DNA of 64,000 bases, from contig DDQG01000029.1 in the NCBI GenBank assembly GCA_002342585.1, positions 1-64,000 of the forward strand, read 5' to 3'. How positions within the stretch are numbered: the stretch's first letter is position 1; each line of letters opens with the position of its first letter. Origin of the DNA: Prevotellaceae bacterium UBA2448 (lineage in GTDB: Bacteria > Bacteroidota > Bacteroidia > Bacteroidales > Bacteroidaceae). Below, in pieces: positions 9,362-19,065 of this stretch. The position numbers and the translations under genes are program-made. The notes under the pieces were generated by a model. That model was not told where the DNA came from. It saw only the letters and a list, made by a program, of their open reading frames with translations, and made no database searches.

Positions 9362-10630
9362 ATGACTATTCAAGAGTATAATTTTGCTGGTAAGAAAGCA
9401 ATTGTACGTGTAGATTTCAATGTTCCTATTCAGGAAGGTAAAATTACTGATGACACTCGTATCCGTGGTGCATTGCCAACTCTGAAACTCATCCTCGAAA
9501 AGGGTGGCTCGCTGATCATCATGTCACACATGGGCAAGCCAAAGGGTAAGGTAAAGCCAGAACTCTCACTTAAGCAGATTGTTCCTGCTGTAAGCGCAGC
9601 ACTCGGCGTTCCTGTTCAGTTTGCTGACGACTGCCAGAAGGCTGACGCTCAGGCTGCAGCTCTGAAACCAGGTGAGGTACTCCTGCTCGAAAACCTCCGT
9701 TTCTACCCAGAAGAGGAAGGTAAGCCAGTAGGTGTAGAGAAAGGTACTCCTGAATACGACGAGGCTAAGAAGGCTATGAAGGCAAGCCAGAAGGAATTTG
9801 CTAAGAAACTCGCTTCATATGCTGACTGCTGGGTAATGGATGCATTCGGTACTGCTCATCGTAAGCACGCTTCTACAGCTGTCATCGCTGACTACTTCGA
9901 CAAGAACGACGTAATGCTCGGTCTGCTCATGGAGAAGGAAGTACAGGCTGTTGATAACGTATTGAAGAACATCAAGCGCCCATTCGTAGCTATCATGGGT
10001 GGTTCTAAGGTTTCTACTAAGATCGGTATCATCGAGAACCTCCTCGGTAAGGTTGATAAGCTCATCCTCTGCGGTGGTATGACTTATACATTCATGAAGG
10101 CTCACGGCGGTAATATCGGTGACTCAATCGTTGAGCTCGACAAACTCGATGTAGCTCTCGGAGTTGAAGAGATGGCTAAGAAGAACGGCGTAGAACTCGT
10201 TCTCGCTGAAGATTCTGTATGCTGCACAGGTTACGACTTCTCTACTTTCTCTGTAAAACCAGGTGCTCAGGTTAAGACTTTCCCATCTAACAATATCGAA
10301 GACGGTTGGGACGGACTTGATGTAGGTCCTAAGAGTCAGGCAAAGTTTGCTAAGGCAATCGAAGGCGCTAAGACTATCCTCTGGAACGGTCCTGCAGGCT
10401 GTTTCGAGTGCGAAGACTTCACAGCTGGTTCACGTGCTGTAGGTGAGGCTGTAGCTAAGGCAACTGCTGAAGGCGCATTCTCACTCATCGGTGGTGGTGA
10501 CTCTGTAGCTTGTGTAAACAAATTCGGACTTGCAGACAAGGTATCATACATCTCTACTGGTGGTGGTGCTCTGCTCGAGGCTATCGAAGGCAAGGTACTC
10601 CCAGGTATTGCAGCCGTTAAAGGAGAATAA
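9362..10630 (+). CDS. pgk: Phosphoglycerate kinase
   Basis: A 422-residue glycolytic enzyme converting 1,3-bisphosphoglycerate and ADP to 3-phosphoglycerate and ATP. Visible motifs are VRVDFNVPI near residue 15, MSHMGKPKG, LLENLRFYPEE, GGSKVSTKIG near 218 and the C-terminal GGGDSVACVNKFG nucleotide loop. Length is slightly above the usual 390-415. Codon choice is visibly biased to highly expressed patterns (GGT, GCT, AAG), as expected for glycolysis. A strong promoter precedes it, and a binding-protein gene follows at close spacing. Confidence 0.97.
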   Translation: MTIQEYNFAGKKAIVRVDFNVPIQEGKITDDTRIRGALPTLKLILEKGGSLIIMSHMGKPKGKVKPELSLKQIVPAVSAALGVPVQFADDCQKADAQAAALKPGEVLLLENLRFYPEEEGKPVGVEKGTPEYDEAKKAMKASQKEFAKKLASYADCWVMDAFGTAHRKHASTAVIADYFDKNDVMLGLLMEKEVQAVDNVLKNIKRPFVAIMGGSKVSTKIGIIENLLGKVDKLILCGGMTYTFMKAHGGNIGDSIVELDKLDVALGVEEMAKKNGVELVLAEDSVCCTGYDFSTFSVKPGAQVKTFPSNNIEDGWDGLDVGPKSQAKFAKAIEGAKTILWNGPAGCFECEDFTAGSRAVGEAVAKATAEGAFSLIGGGDSVACVNKFGLADKVSYISTGGGALLEAIEGKVLPGIAAVKGE

Positions 10631-10654
10631 GCATTGACTATAAACAAACTACAC

Positions 10655-11683
10655 ATGACAACAAAGACCTTAGCCTTCGTGGCAAAGGTTTTTGTTGTCT
10701 GTTTTTTAACTCTCGCCTGTTCCGGAAATAAAGAACAAGCGAAACAGAATACAGACGATTCGCTGGGCATAAGACTGGCTGTACTGCCAGTAGTGGATTG
10801 TCTGCCATATTATTATGCAACAAATGAAGGCATCTACGACTCGCTCGGACTGCACGTAGAACTAGATACCTATGCAGCTGCGATGGATGCCGATACTGCG
10901 TTTTGCAAAGGACATACCGACGGAATAGTGACCGATATGGTGAAAGCCTGCATCTGGAAGGCTGCAGGCGATAGCGTGAAAGTGGTGATGAGTGGCGAAT
11001 TGAAATTATACTTGATGACTGCCTTTAGTGCCAGAATCAGACAGACAAGCAGTCTGAAGGAGAAGATAATAGGCATCACACGCAATTCGGCTGTCGATAT
11101 GTTTACCGACGAACTGTTGTGGCAAGCACGTTTCGTTTCGACAGACCTAAACAAACCACAGATAAACAACCTGACACTCCGTTGTCTGATGGTAGATCAG
11201 AACCAATATGACGGAGCTGTGATGCCAGAACCTTTTGCATCGGAATGCGAAGCAAGAGGGGCACGAAGAATAAAGAGTACTGACGAACTGAACCTGACAC
11301 TAAGTGCCGTAGTAATGCGCGATAGTGTATTGAAAGCTCATAAAGAGAATATACACCTCTTGAAGGAAGGCTACAACATTGCCGTAGAGAGGATAAACAA
11401 ACTGATAAGCGACTATCAGGCTGAGCTGAACGATACTACCAGACTGTTCGGAGAACCTGAAGCCCCTACCCTCATGAGTTACCTGCCACAGAACATGAGA
11501 GTGGAAATCCCAGACTCATTGGTGCAATACCGCAAGATGAGTAAGGCTACTATGCCAGATGACTCCACAATGGCACGAGTGGTACGCTGGTGCAAAGGAC
11601 GTGAACTACTGAAGAAGGAATTCGCAGCTAGCGACCTCCTATACAAAAAAGAAACTACAGCTAAAGACAATATAAACAAATAA
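10655..11683 (+). CDS. ABC-transporter-type substrate-binding lipoprotein (NMT1/ThiY-like)
   Basis: A 342-residue lipoprotein. The ATG at 10655 gives a lipoprotein signal ending LTLACSG; a TTG at 10634 would only lengthen the N-terminus. The mature region has the periplasmic binding fold of the NMT1/SsuA/ThiY group: LPVVDCLPYYYATNEGIYDSLGLHVEL near residue 40 is typed here only by its key residues (two Tyr, GIYDSLGL). No permease or ATPase gene is nearby, so the ligand and transporter are unknown. It starts 24 bp after pgk and may be co-transcribed, and is followed at 9 bp by the TPR gene. Confidence 0.75.
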   Translation: MTTKTLAFVAKVFVVCFLTLACSGNKEQAKQNTDDSLGIRLAVLPVVDCLPYYYATNEGIYDSLGLHVELDTYAAAMDADTAFCKGHTDGIVTDMVKACIWKAAGDSVKVVMSGELKLYLMTAFSARIRQTSSLKEKIIGITRNSAVDMFTDELLWQARFVSTDLNKPQINNLTLRCLMVDQNQYDGAVMPEPFASECEARGARRIKSTDELNLTLSAVVMRDSVLKAHKENIHLLKEGYNIAVERINKLISDYQAELNDTTRLFGEPEAPTLMSYLPQNMRVEIPDSLVQYRKMSKATMPDDSTMARVVRWCKGRELLKKEFAASDLLYKKETTAKDNINK

Positions 11684-11692
11684 GTAGCAGAC

Positions 11693-13789
11693 GTGAAAAA
11701 GACCCTTGCAGAATATATAAACAACCTGAAGAACCAGCTTTACACAATAGAAAACTGGGAACTCTCGGAAGCCGTAGAACAGATAGCTGAGACGTATAAG
11801 GCTATGCTGCAATACTTGACTAAGGGTGTGGAAGACCCTAATGCCGAAAAGATGCAAGGACAACTATGGACTCAGACTTTAAGTCTGCAACAGAGGGTGT
11901 TAAGACTGAAAAGGCTAAAGGATTCGCCTAGCAGTAAATATAGCACTATGCAACGTGAAGTGCAGAATCTGGATATAAATAGTTTGTTGACACGACTGGA
12001 ACTGAACGACGACGCAGAACGGGAAGAGGAGGACATAGTGAAACTGTTCAAATGGACTCTGACAAGCGATCAATGGAAGACTGCCGACTATGAGGTGATG
12101 ATGCAACTGCTTACCTCAAGCGACGTAAGTGATAAGGCAAAGGCTGTGATGATTGCTGCCACAGGACTGGCAACCCTCGATTTCCTAGACGAAAAGAAAC
12201 TGATGCTTCTGCTTGATGCATATCTGATAGACAACAAGGAAATCAGTATGCGAGCACTTGTCTGCCTCATCCTGGCTTTGAGAAAAGAGCAGGATAAAAT
12301 AAATATGTATCCCGAGATAGTAAGCCGACTGGAGATATTCAGCGGCGACGAGGGGTTCGTTCAAGACTCTTACAACATACTCATACAATTACAAATGAGT
12401 TCGTTGACAGATAAGGTAGCAAGCAAAATACGCGAAGATATAATGCCAAGTATCGTCAAAGGCAGTACCACCCTGAAGAAACAAATGGGAATGCTGGAGA
12501 TAAACGAGAAGATGACTGAGAACGGAGAAAATCCTGAATGGCTGAAAGCAAATGCCGAGGACGACAGCAAGGCAGAGGAGAAGATGCGGGAGATGACCGA
12601 TATGCAACTAAACGGCGAGGATGTGTATATGGCTACGTTTGCTATGCTGAAAGGATACAGATTCTTCAACGAGACAGCTCATTGGTTCTACCCCTTCACT
12701 ACCGACGACCCAGCTCTGACGAATATGAAAGAACTGATGGATAGCGAGAACGGACGATTCATCAGAGCTCTACTCAACAACTCACCATTCTGTAATAGCG
12801 ATAAGTATTCACTCTGTCTGCTCACCAACTCACTAGGCATGGGCGGCTTCGGTTCTATAGCACAACAAATGGAGGCTCAGATGGCTGACATGGACGAAGA
12901 AGAGAAATCTGCTATACTCGACGAAAAAACTAATCGTCAGCATAAACGAAGCTACTATAGCAGAAGTTTTATTTTCGACCTTTACCGTTTCCATTATATA
13001 TATGGCTACAGGAACGAATTCTACAATCCGTTCCTTGATGCACAACAGAATCTGTTCAGTCCGCTACAGATAGCTTCGCTACGCAATCTCTCTGACAACA
13101 GCAGTCTGCTGCTGGATCATGCCGAGTTCCTGATGCGCAAGGAATACTACGCAATGGCTCTGCAGGAGTTTATTGTTTATAGCAAGACAAACGAAGCAAC
13201 TGCAGAACAGTACCAGAAGATAGGATTCTGTCAGCAGAAACTGGAGAACTGGGAAGCAGCAAAGCAGAATTACATAATGGCTGACAGCATAAAACCAAGT
13301 TCGAAGTGGACTTTGTCGCATTTGGGTAAAGTGTGTAAGATGTTGGCAGACTACAAGACCGCAATGGACTGCTACAGTCAGTTGTGCGATATGGATGAGG
13401 AGAATATACACTACCTGCTCAGACTGGCTGAGGCTCAGGCAAAACAGAAGCTGCTTAAGGAGGCTATCAGTACACTATACAAAGCAAATTATCTGTCACC
13501 AAATTCAGATAAAGTACGTCGTCAGTTGGCTATTTGTCTGATGCAGAATAAAGAGGAGGAGAAAGCTCTGACGTTTATGGATGCTGCAATAGACAAGGGT
13601 GTAGCCTACATGGTGATGGGGAAGAATGCCGAAGCTTATAATAACTTGAAGATTGCATTCTCTGAGACAAAAGACAAAAAGGTTTTTGCACAACAACTGG
13701 AACAAGCAGCACAACCATATTATGATGTCGCGATGCTGAAAACACTAGAAACAGAACTCTTATACGATAGTGTGATTACAGAATTGTAA
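11693..13789 (+). CDS. Tetratricopeptide-repeat protein, function unknown
   Basis: A 698-residue, largely helical protein. No signal peptide is visible. The start is a GTG nine bases after the stop of the binding-protein gene, which suggests coupling. The C-terminal third (about residues 475-620) shows TPR-like helical pairs (EYYAMALQEFIVYSK, ENWEAAKQNYIMADS, ADYKTAMDCYSQLCD, KLLKEAISTLYKANY). The N-terminal 450 residues are a conserved but uncharacterised helical region. TPR arrays bind proteins, so a scaffold role is plausible but unproven. Its stop codon abuts the stop of the convergent GH25 gene with no gap. Confidence 0.7.
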   Translation: MKKTLAEYINNLKNQLYTIENWELSEAVEQIAETYKAMLQYLTKGVEDPNAEKMQGQLWTQTLSLQQRVLRLKRLKDSPSSKYSTMQREVQNLDINSLLTRLELNDDAEREEEDIVKLFKWTLTSDQWKTADYEVMMQLLTSSDVSDKAKAVMIAATGLATLDFLDEKKLMLLLDAYLIDNKEISMRALVCLILALRKEQDKINMYPEIVSRLEIFSGDEGFVQDSYNILIQLQMSSLTDKVASKIREDIMPSIVKGSTTLKKQMGMLEINEKMTENGENPEWLKANAEDDSKAEEKMREMTDMQLNGEDVYMATFAMLKGYRFFNETAHWFYPFTTDDPALTNMKELMDSENGRFIRALLNNSPFCNSDKYSLCLLTNSLGMGGFGSIAQQMEAQMADMDEEEKSAILDEKTNRQHKRSYYSRSFIFDLYRFHYIYGYRNEFYNPFLDAQQNLFSPLQIASLRNLSDNSSLLLDHAEFLMRKEYYAMALQEFIVYSKTNEATAEQYQKIGFCQQKLENWEAAKQNYIMADSIKPSSKWTLSHLGKVCKMLADYKTAMDCYSQLCDMDEENIHYLLRLAEAQAKQKLLKEAISTLYKANYLSPNSDKVRRQLAICLMQNKEEEKALTFMDAAIDKGVAYMVMGKNAEAYNNLKIAFSETKDKKVFAQQLEQAAQPYYDVAMLKTLETELLYDSVITEL

Positions 13790-14605
13790 TCAGAACATGA
13801 TTTCGTGGATGGTATGTCCACGGACAAATTTGCTTATATCGATATGTCCACGAACTCCTCGTGCTGAACCAGAACCAGTATATTGCCAGATAAGAAAATC
13901 GTCATTATTATTCAGAACTGGTTCGCTGTCAGTATAACGAGCAATCATAAACTTATACTTACCAACAAATTTCGTACGAGCAAAATGCTGGTTATAGAAT
14001 CGTTGACCAGTATAAATCATAGGCTTACGACCAAACTCTTTCTCACAAAGAATAAGCAACTCGCTAAGTCGTTCCATATACTGATATATAGACACACGAC
14101 GTGCAAGTACCTCTACATCGATGATTGGAATGAGATCTTGAGGGTTTCCTTTAAGCACACTACGGAAATTCTCGAACTGCTCGCGAGCACTATAGTTGCC
14201 TCTAAAGAAATGATAACTGCCCACCTTGAAACCTACACGATGAGCCTCACGATAATAAGTTGAGTACATATTATCCTTGTTGGTCGCACCTTCAGAAGCT
14301 TTCAGATACAGGTATCCTGCACGAGGGTCGGAAGCGAGAGCATCAAAGTTAACATGTCCCTGATAATGACTGATGTCAAATCCATGCAAGCCCTCACCTG
14401 CCCTATTCACCAAACGAGGTTTGTCGAGCGCTTTGGTGTAATGGTCAGGACGCGGTTTGCCTGGTTCCGGATCAGGGTCAACATTACCATATACCATAAC
14501 CTGTACAACACGTTTATTTTCCTTTTCCTTCTTTGCAATTACTCCAAGCGCAAAGAAGAATGCGAACATGAGCACAAGCGTTCTAAGTGGAAATATTCGG
14601 TTCAT
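13790..14605 (-). CDS. Glycoside hydrolase family 25 (lysozyme-like), first copy
   Basis: A 271-residue secreted muramidase. The N-terminus has a hydrophobic signal (LRTLVLMFAFFFALGVIA). The GH25 domain begins with HGFDISHYQGHVNFDAL near residue 75 (first catalytic Asp in DISHYQ), then FYLKASEGATNKD-like strand residues, PIIDVEV (second catalytic acid) and a final FLIWQYTGSG. Family members cleave peptidoglycan N-acetylmuramate links. A paralogue is encoded at 19897-20733. It converges head-on with the TPR gene with zero spacing. Confidence 0.9.
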   Translation of the reverse strand: MNRIFPLRTLVLMFAFFFALGVIAKKEKENKRVVQVMVYGNVDPDPEPGKPRPDHYTKALDKPRLVNRAGEGLHGFDISHYQGHVNFDALASDPRAGYLYLKASEGATNKDNMYSTYYREAHRVGFKVGSYHFFRGNYSAREQFENFRSVLKGNPQDLIPIIDVEVLARRVSIYQYMERLSELLILCEKEFGRKPMIYTGQRFYNQHFARTKFVGKYKFMIARYTDSEPVLNNNDDFLIWQYTGSGSARGVRGHIDISKFVRGHTIHEIMF

Positions 14606-14701
14606 TAATAGGTAACAAAATGTTAATTATTCGCAAAGATACATATAAATCTTAATGTTCTAAATTTTTATAACTATTTTTGTGAAAGTTTTTTCAAGTA
14701 A

Positions 14702-15511
14702 ATGATGAATAAGGAAAATAAAACACAATGGTTTGTGTTCTGCGGAGGGGGTATTTTACTCAAAGAACCGCAGAAGGAAGGAGCTCTGCATAGCATACCG
14801 GTTGCAGACACACCGCCTACGGAGACAAAGGAATGGACAAACATACTGACTCTGCCCAAAGCTGAAGATGGTACAGAACGAAAAGCATACAGTATTGACA
14901 ATGCCACACACATAGATGGACACGTATTCGTTGGACTCAGAGAGTCGTTCGGCAGACTTAGCAAGATGGATTTCATTATGGCAGGAAAGGCGTCTGAACT
15001 GCTCTACTGGGATACGAACACCCGATATTGCGGGATATGCGGAGCTCCAATGAAGCGTACGACCGACATCAGCAAACAATGTACACATTGTGGTAAGGAG
15101 GTATGGCCACAGGTAGCTCCAGCTATCATAGTACGCATCCGTCGTACAAATGATGAGGGGAAAGAACAGATTCTGCTGGTTCACGCAAGAAATTTCCGTC
15201 GTAGCGAAATGTACGGATTAGTTGCTGGATTTGTGGAGACAGGTGAGACTCTGGAAGATTGTGTACGTAGAGAAGTGCAGGAAGAAACCCATCTGAAAAT
15301 AAAGAATATACAATACTTTGGAAGTCAGTCGTGGCCCTTCCCTAGTGGGGTTATGATTGGATTTACAGCCGACTACGATGGTGGGGAACTGAATATACAG
15401 AAAGAAGAACTCAGTAAAGCAGGATGGTTTTCACGTGATAATATGCCACCTATTCCCGACAAGATGTCTATCGCACGAAAGCTTATCGATGATTGGATTA
15501 ATAACGGTTAA
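14702..15511 (+). CDS. nudC: NAD(+) diphosphatase / Nudix hydrolase NudC
   Basis: A 269-residue Nudix enzyme that hydrolyses NAD(H) to NMN and AMP and can remove NAD caps from RNA. It has an N-terminal NUDIX-like domain, a zinc ribbon with CGICG and CTHCG (four Cys, about residues 105-126), then the Nudix box near residue 178 with GETLEDCVRREVQEET matching GX5EX7REUXEE. The downstream SQSWPFPSGVMIGF motif is the SQPWPFPxS signature of NADH pyrophosphatases. Start at the ATG at 14702; MM offers two adjacent choices. The stop codon lies inside the first unit of a heptamer repeat array. Confidence 0.92.
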   Translation: MMNKENKTQWFVFCGGGILLKEPQKEGALHSIPVADTPPTETKEWTNILTLPKAEDGTERKAYSIDNATHIDGHVFVGLRESFGRLSKMDFIMAGKASELLYWDTNTRYCGICGAPMKRTTDISKQCTHCGKEVWPQVAPAIIVRIRRTNDEGKEQILLVHARNFRRSEMYGLVAGFVETGETLEDCVRREVQEETHLKIKNIQYFGSQSWPFPSGVMIGFTADYDGGELNIQKEELSKAGWFSRDNMPPIPDKMSIARKLIDDWINNG

Positions 15512-15541
15512 AGGTTAAGGGTTAAAGGTTAAGGGTTAAAG
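15506..15541 (+). repeat. GGTTAAA heptamer array
   Basis: Five tandem units alternating GGTTAAA and GGTTAAG. The first unit supplies the nudC stop codon TAA. Confidence 0.85.
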
Positions 15542-15578
15542 ATTAACTATTAAATACTTCCTGACCCTATAAAATGAC

Positions 15579-15612
15579 AAAAGTGCCTCATTTCACAATG
15601 AAGCACTTTTTA
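15579..15612 (+). terminator. Bidirectional terminator between nudC and uxaA
   Basis: Arms AAAAGTGC and GCACTTTT with an inner TCATT/AATGA extension and one mismatch, flanked by A-run and T-run, so it can act for either strand. About 185 bp of gene-free AT-rich sequence follows before uxaA. Confidence 0.75.
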
Positions 15613-15797
15613 TTTTCAATAGGTATTAGTTTTAAGGTAAAAAAGATTGTATTCAGGATAACTGATGCAAAGGTATATAATCTTTCATTTCGTGCAAACT
15701 ATTTTGAAAGATTTTTACCAAAAAATGGTAAATTTTGCTTACAAAGTCCATTTTGCACCACTTTTTTGTACATAAAGGTACTATTTTCGCCAATTTT

Positions 15798-17306
15798 CTA
15801 CAAGGTAACACCATTTTTGAAGATTGCTATCTCCTGATAGTTTTTCTTCTCGTTCCATGTAGGTTCACCATTAGCAATAGAGATAACTTTCTTCATGAAT
15901 CGCTGGAACACATCTTTCATGCTATCACCTTCAACAATAGAACCAGCATTGAAGTCTATCCAAGTAGGCTTATTCTGAGCCAAGTTACTATTTGTACTTA
16001 CTTTCATAGTAGGAACGAAAGTACCGAATGGAGTTCCGCGACCTGTTGTAAAGAGTACGATATGACAACCTGCAGAAGCGAGGGCAGTACTTGCCACAAG
16101 GTCGTTACCTGGAGCAGATAGAAGGTTGAGTCCCTTTACCTGAAGGCGTTCACCATACTGAAGCACACCACATACAGCACTCTTTCCACACTTCTGAGTG
16201 CAACCGAGAGCCTTCTCCTCAAGTGTTGATATACCACCTGCTTTATTACCCGGAGACGGATTTTCACCTACAGGTTCTCCATGAGAAAGGAAATACTGTT
16301 TGAAGTCGTTTACAAGACTTACTGTCTGGTTAAAGAGTTCAGGAGTCTTGCAACGATTCATAAGTATTGTCTCAGCACCAAACATCTCAGGCACTTCTGT
16401 AAGAACAGTCGTTCCACCCTGAGAAACAATAAAATCGGAAAATACACCAAGCAGAGGATTAGCTGTGATACCAGAGAAACCATCGGAACCACCACACTTG
16501 AGTCCTACACGTAGTTCGGAGAGAGGAATCTCTGTACGTTCATCTTTCTCGGCTATCGCATATAGCTCGCGAAGAATCTTCATTCCTTCTTCAACTTCGT
16601 CGCCCACAACCTTCTGACTCACCATGAAACGAATACGTTCCTTGTCGTAGTCGCCGAGGAGTTCTGCAAACTTGTCTGGTTGGTTATTTTCACACCCCAA
16701 ACCAACAACAAGAACCGCTCCTGCATTTGGATGGAGTACTAGGTCACGCAAAATCTTACGAGTATTCTCATGGTCATCGCTAAGCTGACTACACCCATAG
16801 TTGTGAGGAAATGCTACGATACGGAGTTTTTCACTACCTTTCTCCTGTTCGAGTTGAGTTTTCAACTGATTTACTATACCATTGACACAACCAACAGTTG
16901 GCACAATCCAAAGTTCGTTACGAATACCCACATCGCCATTCTTACGTCGATAGCCTTTGAAGGTAAGTTGCTCCTTAGGGAACCACTCTTCATAAGCGGG
17001 GTTGGTCAAAGCATCAGCAGAAACCGGCTGATATTTGTAGTCGAGAAGACCAGCAAGATTTGTCTTTATATTAGCATCGTATATGAAATCGCCTTTCTTG
17101 TGGTCTTCCTTCAGATGGCCGATTGGATAGCCGTACTTGATGATATCTTCACCAGCCTTCAGATCTTGAAGAAGAAGTTTGTGACCAGCAGGAACTTCAC
17201 TTGTAGTAGTTATATCTATACCTTCTACATTTACCGTTTCCCCTGCCTTTAGTGGAACTATTGCCACAGCTACATTATCTGCAGGATTGATTTTTATTGT
17301 TTTCAT
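15798..17306 (-). CDS. uxaA: Altronate dehydratase
   Basis: A 502-residue enzyme of the UxaA family, dehydrating D-altronate to 2-keto-3-deoxygluconate (KDG) in galacturonate breakdown. An N-terminal SAF-type domain (about 1-90) is followed by the catalytic UxaA body, with GYRRKNGDVGIRNELWIVPT, GCSQLSDDHENTRKIL and GLKCGGSDGFSGITANP. This is the full-length single-chain form. The same strand carries kdgK and eda a few kb away, which consume KDG, so the three probably serve one pathway although dnaB, prmA, a GH25 and pfp lie between. uxaB and uxaC are not in the window. Confidence 0.92.
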   Translation of the reverse strand: MKTIKINPADNVAVAIVPLKAGETVNVEGIDITTTSEVPAGHKLLLQDLKAGEDIIKYGYPIGHLKEDHKKGDFIYDANIKTNLAGLLDYKYQPVSADALTNPAYEEWFPKEQLTFKGYRRKNGDVGIRNELWIVPTVGCVNGIVNQLKTQLEQEKGSEKLRIVAFPHNYGCSQLSDDHENTRKILRDLVLHPNAGAVLVVGLGCENNQPDKFAELLGDYDKERIRFMVSQKVVGDEVEEGMKILRELYAIAEKDERTEIPLSELRVGLKCGGSDGFSGITANPLLGVFSDFIVSQGGTTVLTEVPEMFGAETILMNRCKTPELFNQTVSLVNDFKQYFLSHGEPVGENPSPGNKAGGISTLEEKALGCTQKCGKSAVCGVLQYGERLQVKGLNLLSAPGNDLVASTALASAGCHIVLFTTGRGTPFGTFVPTMKVSTNSNLAQNKPTWIDFNAGSIVEGDSMKDVFQRFMKKVISIANGEPTWNEKKNYQEIAIFKNGVTL

Positions 17307-17331
17307 ATATTAGAAAAGTTAGAAGTTATGA

Positions 17332-17361
17332 ATTCTCAATTTTCAATTCTCAGTTTTCAAC
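17332..17361 (-). repeat. ATTCTCA/ATTTTCA heptamer array
   Basis: Four 7-bp units lie between dnaB and uxaA. Confidence 0.65.
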
Positions 17362-17364
17362 TAC

Positions 17365-18942
17365 CTAAAAAGGAACATCATTTTGAGGTGTAAAGTCAGC
17401 AGCAGTCAAACTGTCGAACCCACCATCGTCGGGAGTTGGTTCTGTTGTCGGCTGAGTTGAAGTTTTTATGTTTGAGGACGAAATTAGTCCGTCGTCAAGG
17501 TTATCATCGAAGCTGTTTCCGTGGAGGTCAAGGAAACGAGCATACTGACCAACGAAACGCATCTTAACGTCTTCAACAGAACCATTACGATGCTTGGCAA
17601 TTATAAATTCTGCAACCCCCTTGAGGTCGTTGCCATACTGATCCTTAAATATCTTATAGTACTCAGGACGGTGGATGAAGGCAACGAGGTCGGCATCTTG
17701 TTCTATGGCACCCGACTCACGCAAGTCACTCAGTTGAGGGCGTTTGCTGTCTGCTTTATTCTCATCGTTACCAACTCGGTTTTCTACAGAACGATTCAAC
17801 TGCGAGAGGGCGATAATAGGTATGTTGAGTTCCTTTGCCAGTCCCTTGAGCGAACGAGATATGGTGCTGACTTCTTCCTGACGCGAGTTGTAAGACATAC
17901 CACTTGCATTCATCAACTGCAAGTAGTCGATGATAATCATCTGCACTTTATGTTCACGCACCAAACGACGAGCTTTTGTACGCAGTTCGAAAACTGAGAG
18001 TGATGGAGTATCATCGATATAGAGAGGTGCATCGACAAGTTCCGTAATCTTAGTATCCAATTGTTCCCATTCGTAAGGGGCTAATTGTCCACTCTTAATC
18101 TTTTCACCAGGAATCTCGCAGACATTCACAATAAGACGATTTACAAGCTGCACATTTGACATTTCAAGTGAGAACATAGCAACTGGAATTTTGTGGTCAA
18201 CCGCCATATTCCTTGCCATCGAGAGCACAAACGCCGTCTTACCCATAGCAGGACGGGCAGCGATGATAATGAGGTCGGAGTTTTGCCATCCACTTGTCAC
18301 ACGGTCTATGTCCTTGAATCCCGAAGTAAGACCACTCAGTCCGTCGGTTCGAGCCGCGGCCTTCTGAAGCATAGTGTAAGCCTCTTTGATTACAGGATTT
18401 ATCTGCGTGAAGTCCTTCTTCATGTTTGTCTTGGAAAGTTCGAAGAGTTGTCCTTCAGCCTGCTGCATCAGTTCGGCAATATCTTGAGAATCGTCAAAAG
18501 CCTGACGTTGTATGTTGCTTGAATAAGTAATCAGTTCACGAGCCAATGCCTTTTGGGCAATAATGCGTGCATGATATTCGATATGTGCAGAACTAAGCAC
18601 TTTACGGCTTAGTTCGGTAATAGCCACAGGTCCTCCCACGAGCTCCAAATCGCCTGTCTTGCGAAGCTGCTCTGTCACAGTCAGGATATCGACTGGATTA
18701 TTCTCAGCTGCCAAATCGCGAATTGCAGCAAAAATTTTCTGATGTTTCGTATCGTAGAACGACTCAGGTTTGAGGTAATCGGAAATCATACCAAACGCAT
18801 CACGTTCAATCATACATGCACCAATCACCGCCTCTTCCAGTTCGAGGGCTTGTGGTTGCAATCGTCCGCCCTCGCTCAACGGGGCTGGCGAAGTACGTCT
18901 TGTTTGTCTGGGTGTTCTTGCTCTGTTAGTCTCCCCTGCCAT
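17365..18942 (-). CDS. dnaB: Replicative DNA helicase DnaB
   Basis: A 525-residue hexameric helicase. A short basic N-terminal tail precedes the DnaB-N domain (PQALELEEAVIGACMIERDA onward, about residues 30-130). The RecA-like motor has Walker A ARPAMGKTAF near 232, Walker B IIIDYLQLM, and SQLNRSVENR followed by LSDLRESGAIEQDAD. The tail is acidic and Pro/Thr-rich and ends in DVPF. No intein is present. A TAATTTTG-like box lies at 19008-19015 on the minus strand, but no good -33 partner was seen. Confidence 0.97.
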   Translation of the reverse strand: MAGETNRARTPRQTRRTSPAPLSEGGRLQPQALELEEAVIGACMIERDAFGMISDYLKPESFYDTKHQKIFAAIRDLAAENNPVDILTVTEQLRKTGDLELVGGPVAITELSRKVLSSAHIEYHARIIAQKALARELITYSSNIQRQAFDDSQDIAELMQQAEGQLFELSKTNMKKDFTQINPVIKEAYTMLQKAAARTDGLSGLTSGFKDIDRVTSGWQNSDLIIIAARPAMGKTAFVLSMARNMAVDHKIPVAMFSLEMSNVQLVNRLIVNVCEIPGEKIKSGQLAPYEWEQLDTKITELVDAPLYIDDTPSLSVFELRTKARRLVREHKVQMIIIDYLQLMNASGMSYNSRQEEVSTISRSLKGLAKELNIPIIALSQLNRSVENRVGNDENKADSKRPQLSDLRESGAIEQDADLVAFIHRPEYYKIFKDQYGNDLKGVAEFIIAKHRNGSVEDVKMRFVGQYARFLDLHGNSFDDNLDDGLISSSNIKTSTQPTTEPTPDDGGFDSLTAADFTPQNDVPF

Positions 18943-19065
18943 CTGTCTATATTATATATAATGTGTAAATACTAATTAATAATTCTCCATCTGAAATTCA
19001 CAGCATGCAAAATTACAAAAGATTTTGATAACTCTCGTCTTCCCCACTCTCTATTTTCAAAAAAA